Assembly (NCBI GenBank): GCA_036675505.1
Contig: JAKFEW010000128.1
Span: forward strand, 1-18,436
Length of the DNA: 18,436 nt
Reading direction: 5' to 3'
DNA from: JAKFEW01 sp036675505
GTDB lineage: Bacteria; Cyanobacteriota; Sericytochromatia; S15B-MN24; JAQBPE01
This document shows, piece by piece, positions 14,541 through 18,436 of the stretch (positions are counted from its first letter, which is position 1; each line of letters opens with the position of its first letter). The notes below the pieces were generated by a model, which was not told the DNA's origin, did no database searches, and saw only the letters and a list, made by a program, of their open reading frames with translations. Made by a program: the position numbers and the translations under genes.

Positions 14541-14546
14541 TATCAT
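14541..14546 (+). promoter_or_regulatory. Extended -10 box (TGATATCAT) before the M20-like gene
   Basis: TATCAT directly follows the TGA stop of the upstream gene, giving the same nine bases, TGATATCAT, as at 708-716. Here the start codon at 14580 is further away, so the transcript would have a leader of about 25-30 nt containing AGGAG (14569-14573), 6 nt before the ATG. Confidence 0.45.
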
Positions 14547-14579
14547 GACCGCCCGCCCGGCGCACGTGAGGAGCCAAGC

Positions 14580-15818
14580 ATGAACAATGTCCAGCCGGAC
14601 CCCGCGGCGCTCGCCGAACAGGCCGCGTCCTGGCGGGATCGCATCGTGGGCTTCACGCAAGCCCTCGTGGCGACGCCCAGCCTCTGCGGCGAGGAGGATG
14701 CGCTCGCCCGCCGGCTGCTGGCCGAGCTGCAAGATCTCGGCTACGACGAGGTCTTCACCGACGAGCTGGGCAACGTGATCGGCCGCATGCGCGGCGCGGG
14801 CACCGGCCCGAGCGTGCTGTTCACCGTCCACCTCGACCACGAGGATCCCGGCGAGCGCGACGCCTGGCGCTACGACCCTTACTCCGGCCAGATCACGGAC
14901 GGCTGCTTGCATGGCCGCGGCGCGAGCAACCACAAGGGCGCGCTCGCCGCGATGGCATACGGCGGCGCCATCCTCCGCCAGCTCGGCGTGGCGCTGCGCG
15001 GCGACTTCATCTTCGCCGGCGTCGTCCAGGCCCATGCGCGCGGCAACGTCGGCATCCGCTACCTGGTCGACAAGACCCTGCCCGAACGCGGCATCCAGTA
15101 CGACCTCGTCGTGCTCGGCAACCCCACCGACCTGAACATCCACCTCGGCCACCGCGGCCGGCTCGAGCTCGAGCTCACGACCGTCGGCCGCGTCAGCCAT
15201 GCCGGCGCCCCGTGGCTCGGCGTCAACGCGATCTACCAGATGATGCCCGCGCTCGAAGCCGTGCAGGAGCTCTCCACCAGCTTGCCTTCGCACCCGTTCC
15301 TCGAGAAATCCACGCTGGGCGTGACCGCGATCGAGAGCGCCCCGAAGGGCCACAGCCTGATCCCGGACCGCTGCACGATCACGCTCGACCGCCGCTTCCT
15401 GCCGAGCGAGTCACCCGATGCCGTGGTATGGCAGGTGCAGTCGATCGTCAACCGCCTGGCGGGCGACGATCCGGCCTTCAAGGGCGAGGTCCGCGTGCGC
15501 TCGGTAAAGGCCACGGCCTACACGGGCGTCACCCAGGACGCGGCGCGGCTGATGCACCCCTTCGTCACGGAGTCGGACCACGCGCTGGTCCTCGCGGCGG
15601 TCGGCGCGCTCGAAGGCATCGGCCAGGCGCCGCGCTTCGGCCGCTGGAGCTTCGCCACCGACGGCGGCTACACCGCCGCGCTCAAGAAGATCACCACGAT
15701 CGGTTACGCCCCCGGCGACGAGAAGTTCGCCCAGACGCCGTTCGACCAGGTGAAGGTCGACAACGTCGTCGCCGCCGCAGCGGGGTATGCGGCGATCAGC
15801 CACCGGATCTCGGGATAG
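14580..15818 (+). CDS. M20-family (YgeY/ArgE/DapE-like) protein with most metal ligands replaced
   Basis: A 412-aa protein of normal M20 length and order. The first motif is intact: His84 and Asp86 in TVHLDH. The dimerisation-domain segment SHAGAP and the later ITLDRRFLPSE segment are also present. The other catalytic positions have changed. GRGASNHKG has Asn117 where the bridging Asp belongs. VQAHARG has Ala151-His152 where YgeY-like enzymes have Glu-Glu. LGNPT has Asn181 where GEPT is usual, and KFAQTP has Gln385 where AHxP gives the last His. A two-zinc hydrolase cannot be formed normally, so this is probably a pseudoenzyme or uses a different chemistry. The frame is open throughout. It has a good AGGAG site and is followed 17 nt later by a histidine kinase gene, so they probably share a transcript. 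Confidence 0.82.
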   Translation: MNNVQPDPAALAEQAASWRDRIVGFTQALVATPSLCGEEDALARRLLAELQDLGYDEVFTDELGNVIGRMRGAGTGPSVLFTVHLDHEDPGERDAWRYDPYSGQITDGCLHGRGASNHKGALAAMAYGGAILRQLGVALRGDFIFAGVVQAHARGNVGIRYLVDKTLPERGIQYDLVVLGNPTDLNIHLGHRGRLELELTTVGRVSHAGAPWLGVNAIYQMMPALEAVQELSTSLPSHPFLEKSTLGVTAIESAPKGHSLIPDRCTITLDRRFLPSESPDAVVWQVQSIVNRLAGDDPAFKGEVRVRSVKATAYTGVTQDAARLMHPFVTESDHALVLAAVGALEGIGQAPRFGRWSFATDGGYTAALKKITTIGYAPGDEKFAQTPFDQVKVDNVVAAAAGYAAISHRISG

Positions 15819-15835
15819 GAGTCTCAGGAGCCTCG

Positions 15836-16882
15836 ATGTCGCAAAAGAACGAATTCTCGCTCAAGCCCAAGCTATACGACGGCCTGCTCGTGCTCGACGC
15901 CGACGGCAACGTCGTGCGCCAGAACCGGAGCCTGGTCCAGGCGCTCTCGGACATGCCGCGTGAGAACGGCCAGGAGCGTGTCACCGCCCTGCTGGCGGAG
16001 CCCGAAGTGCAGGCGACGATCGCGGCCGCCCGGTCCCAGGGCGAAAGCCAGACGATCGAGCTGATCGACCCGGACTGGTGGCAGAACCGCACGATCGCGG
16101 TGACCGCCATGAAGCATGGCGACGAGGTGCTGCTCGGCGTCCACGACTGGTCGGCGGTCTACAAGCTCGGCAGGATGCAGCAAGACTTCGTCGCGAACGT
16201 CAGCCATGAGCTGCGCACGCCCCTCACCGCCATCCGGATGGCCGCGGAGTCCCTGCACATGGGCGCGATGCGCGACGAGCGCATGCGCGCCAAGTTCCTC
16301 AACAACATCCAGGGCGAGGCCGACCGCCTGACCCGCCTCGTGAACGAGCTGCTGACGGTCGCGAACCTGATGGGCCGCCCGGTGCTCCACATGTCCAACT
16401 TCGAGCTCCAGACCCTCGCCGAGCAGGTCGAGTCGACGCTCGAGCACCATGCCAAGCTGGCGAACGTCCAGCTGATCATCCGGTGCCCGGACGACGTGCC
16501 CGCGATCGAGGCAGATCGGGATCGGCTGCAGCAGGTGCTAATCAATCTTGTGGACAACGCCATTAAATTTACACCGGCCAGCGGCAGCGTCACGCTCGAC
16601 ATCGCCAGCCAGAACAACGGACAGGAAGTGCGTTGCAAGGTAGTCGACAGCGGCATCGGCATCCCACCCATCGATTTGCCGCGGATCTTCGAGCGCTTCT
16701 ACCGGGTAGACAAGGCGCGTTCCCGCGTGACCGGCGGCGTCGGGCTCGGGCTCTCGATCGTGAAGGACATCATCGAAGCCCACCACGGCAAGATCACCGT
16801 CACGAGCGAGGTCAACAAGGGCACGACCTTCACGATCGAGCTGCCGGTGAAGCAACCACTGGCCGAAGTGACACCCGTGTGA
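15836..16882 (+). CDS. Soluble PAS-domain sensor histidine kinase (PhoR/ResE-like core)
   Basis: A 348-aa protein with no membrane segment. Residues about 10-105 look like a small PAS domain (DGLLVLDADGNVVRQN). The H-box FVANVSHELRTPLTAIRM puts the phosphorylated His at 124. The ATPase domain has the N-box (NLVDNAIKFTP), G1 (DSGIGI), F-box (IFERFYRV) and G2 (GVGLGLSIV), all intact, so the kinase should be active. The sequence is of the PhoR/ResE class (HPK1). No response regulator lies in the window, so the partner is elsewhere or beyond the right edge. AGGAG (15826-15830) is 5 nt before the ATG, and the M20-like stop lies 17 nt upstream. A cytosolic sensor next to a ligand-binding-type pseudoenzyme suggests a functional pair; this is inference from position only. 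Confidence 0.9.
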   Translation: MSQKNEFSLKPKLYDGLLVLDADGNVVRQNRSLVQALSDMPRENGQERVTALLAEPEVQATIAAARSQGESQTIELIDPDWWQNRTIAVTAMKHGDEVLLGVHDWSAVYKLGRMQQDFVANVSHELRTPLTAIRMAAESLHMGAMRDERMRAKFLNNIQGEADRLTRLVNELLTVANLMGRPVLHMSNFELQTLAEQVESTLEHHAKLANVQLIIRCPDDVPAIEADRDRLQQVLINLVDNAIKFTPASGSVTLDIASQNNGQEVRCKVVDSGIGIPPIDLPRIFERFYRVDKARSRVTGGVGLGLSIVKDIIEAHHGKITVTSEVNKGTTFTIELPVKQPLAEVTPV

Positions 16883-17001
16883 TCCGCGGGTATAGACGAT
16901 ACGGGCAGGAGCCAAGCACCGGAAAAGTGGTAGGATCTCCTGGATTCGCGTACCCGCCATTCGACGGCGCGCAATGACGGCCTGACGGCCTTCCCTTCAC
17001 G

Positions 17002-17007
17002 TATGCT
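17002..17007 (+). promoter_or_regulatory. Possible -10 box for the lipoprotein gene
   Basis: TATGCT lies in the 204-nt gap after the histidine kinase gene and would give a leader of about 70 nt ending in AGGAG (17071-17075), 11 nt before the ATG. The first half of the gap holds another TATAGA-like patch at 16891 and an inverted repeat GCGGGTA (16886-16892)/TACCCGC (16951-16957), but no clear terminator. Confidence 0.3.
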
Positions 17008-17086
17008 AATCGGCACCAGGCGAGCGGTCCGCATCGCCGCCGGAACAGTCACCCACTCCGCGGCCGTAACAGGAGATCTCCCCCAC

Positions 17087-18436
17087 ATGACCCCGAAGCG
17101 TAATCGCTCCCTCCACGTGAGCGCCGGGCTGATGACGGCGCTCTCACTGGGCGTCGCGTCGCTCGCTGGCTGTGCGTCTTTCGATCCAGTCGGCCCCGGC
17201 CAGCCCACGGCTGTCACGCAAGTCCCCCCGACGACCGGCCTGCCGGCTGCGACGGGCACTGGCACGACGACCACCACCACGCCCACCACGGCGCCGACCA
17301 CGGCCGCCAAGGCCTACACCAGCATGACCGGCACCGTCGAAGTCGGCGGCAAGCCGCTCGCGAACGCGCAGATCCAGGTGCTCAACGCCTTCACCAACAA
17401 GGCCGTCAGCGGCCTCGTCGCGGCGGGCGCAGGTAACCTCGTCGCGGCCGGCGCGGGCAACCTCGTCGCCGCGGGCGCCGGCAACTACGGCGTCAGCCAG
17501 GTGACCACCCTCACCACCGACGCGAACGGCAACTACGCGTTCGACATGCCGGAGCTCGCCAACTCGGACATGGTGCGCATCGTCGCCAAAACGAGCGACG
17601 GCACGTCCCTGACCGCGCTCGCCGGCGGCTCGGCGTCGGCTTCCGCGTACAGCGTCACCCAAACCGCGACGAGCCCGGCCAAGAAGAAGAAGAGCTTCAA
17701 GGTCAAGATCGACATCTCCTCCACGCTCGCCACGAATGCCATGAAGGGCCTCCTGGACTTGTTGGGCTCCATGAGCGCCAAGGACCGGGAGACCGCTATT
17801 GACGGCTTTGTCGACGGTGTCGCGGAACATGAGAAGCATTTCGATGAGTTAGTTGCCAGTGCGCCGGCCGGTACGGAGGGGCGAATCATCGATGCTCTCC
17901 AAGATCTCTCCCGAGATAACGCCGGGGGGGGCATAGATATCACTGCGGATGCGCTGTTGGGCTTCAAGCAGATCGAAGCGGCGCTCGTGGCCGCAGGCAT
18001 CGAGGCCGGCACGGGCGATGACTTCAACGCCCTGGTCGCCGATGTGATGAAAGACATCCTCGACGCCGCCGCGTCCGGCGATGGCCTGAACAGCGATGGC
18101 TTGCTCGAGATCAGCACTGAGGATTTCCCGCCCGAGCTCGACATCAACCTCGACAACATCAAGGAAGGCGAGATCACCTACACCGATCCCGTCACCGACG
18201 AAGTGGTCGAAGTGGTGGTCGACGTCATCGAGGAAGAGCCGGACACGAACATCGACGACACGTTCACCGACTCGGCGAAGCTCGCACCCACCGTCGACAT
18301 CGTCTACGACAAGGGCGACGCGAACTCGAAGCTCAAGATGACCGTCACCCAGACCTCCAGCGAGTTCGACGTCAAGACGATCACCGCCAAGATCCCGAAG
18401 TCGTTCGTCAAAACGATCAACCTGGATGACGCCACC
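17087..18436 (+). CDS. Lipoprotein with carboxypeptidase-regulatory-like domain and VAAGAGN repeats, cut by right edge
   Basis: 450 residues are visible with no stop before the edge. A basic start (MTPKRNR) and a hydrophobic stretch end in the lipobox SLAGC with Cys29, so it should be a secreted lipoprotein. The residue after Cys is Ala, so outer-membrane sorting is expected if the cell has two membranes. A Thr-rich linker (about 58-75) is followed by a carboxypeptidase-regulatory-like beta-sandwich (TGTVEVGGKPLANAQIQV ... TTDANGNYAFDMPE). Inside this domain, at 110-133, sit three tandem LVAAGAGN octapeptides. After about 200 comes a helical region and an acidic segment (EVVEVVVDVIEEEPDTNIDD). 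The function is unknown; a surface-exposed or binding role is likely. AGGAG lies 11 nt before the ATG, slightly long but acceptable. Confidence 0.8.
   Translation, partial: MTPKRNRSLHVSAGLMTALSLGVASLAGCASFDPVGPGQPTAVTQVPPTTGLPAATGTGTTTTTTPTTAPTTAAKAYTSMTGTVEVGGKPLANAQIQVLNAFTNKAVSGLVAAGAGNLVAAGAGNLVAAGAGNYGVSQVTTLTTDANGNYAFDMPELANSDMVRIVAKTSDGTSLTALAGGSASASAYSVTQTATSPAKKKKSFKVKIDISSTLATNAMKGLLDLLGSMSAKDRETAIDGFVDGVAEHEKHFDELVASAPAGTEGRIIDALQDLSRDNAGGGIDITADALLGFKQIEAALVAAGIEAGTGDDFNALVADVMKDILDAAASGDGLNSDGLLEISTEDFPPELDINLDNIKEGEITYTDPVTDEVVEVVVDVIEEEPDTNIDDTFTDSAKLAPTVDIVYDKGDANSKLKMTVTQTSSEFDVKTITAKIPKSFVKTINLDDAT
17414..17485 (+). repeat. Three tandem 24-bp repeats encoding LVAAGAGN
   Basis: Units at 17414-17437, 17438-17461 and 17462-17485 each encode LVAAGAGN without change. 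They differ only at third codon positions (for example GCG/GCC for Ala, GGT/GGC for Gly), so the amino acid repeat is kept while the DNA has drifted. They lie inside the beta-sandwich domain of the lipoprotein. Confidence 0.85.

Noticed and set aside
14545..14583. 12-codon reading frame whose stop overlaps the M20-like start (ATGA)
   Set aside because: It starts inside the TATCAT box and would precede the likely transcript start. There is no ribosome binding site and no leader-peptide pattern.
16886..16957. Inverted repeat GCGGGTA / TACCCGC after the histidine kinase as a terminator
   Set aside because: The arms are 58 nt apart, only 7 bp long and not followed by a T-run, so chance pairing in GC-rich DNA is the simpler explanation.

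Overview
The window is a GC-rich bacterial chromosome segment with dense, mostly plus-strand genes and short intergenic gaps. I find no rRNA, tRNA, CRISPR array or phage genes. Nothing fixes the taxon. The hints are a Get3/ArsA-type ATPase with a C-terminal HSP20-like domain, a giant kinase-AAA-TPR-GAF-GGDEF protein, a lipoprotein with VAAGAGN repeats, and several start codons lying 6-7 nt behind a TANNNT -10 box. Together they suggest a little-studied high-GC lineage, possibly a non-photosynthetic relative of Cyanobacteria or a Deinococcus-like group. This is a low-confidence inference.

Layout. 1-494 (minus): N-terminal part of an IS200/IS605-type TnpB running off the left edge, preceded by a cluster of three hairpins (538-604) and visibly less GC-rich than the rest. 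724-1248: YaeQ-like protein. 1364-2884: M3-type metallopeptidase followed by a terminator-like hairpin. 3998 to 3053 (minus): two tandem paralogous single-pass membrane proteins of unknown function. They are transcribed divergently from 4159-5328 (Get3d-like ATPase), which is followed 8 nt later by an MBL-fold hydrolase (5337-5948). 6017-7534: leucyl aminopeptidase PepA. 7569-12446: 1625-aa Ser/Thr kinase-AAA-TPR-GAF-diguanylate cyclase, overlapping by 4 nt (TTGA) a HisC-like aminotransferase (12443-13510). 13593-14540: unknown 315-aa protein. 14580-15818: M20/YgeY-like protein. 15836-16882: soluble PAS histidine kinase. 17087 to the right edge: lipoprotein with a carboxypeptidase-regulatory-like domain.

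Working together. The most interesting pattern is that two enzyme-fold proteins next to signalling genes have lost their catalytic residues. The HisC-like protein, translationally coupled to the kinase/diguanylate cyclase, has His where the PLP-binding Lys should be. The M20-like protein, 17 nt upstream of an orphan histidine kinase, keeps the first His/Asp but has replaced the other metal ligands and the catalytic Glu. Both may be ligand-binding pseudoenzymes feeding a signalling protein; that is inference. The remaining genes are housekeeping-type peptidases, a hydrolase and a chaperone-type ATPase. Start codons at 724, 7569 and 13593 look leaderless; most of the others have clear AGGAG-type ribosome binding sites.
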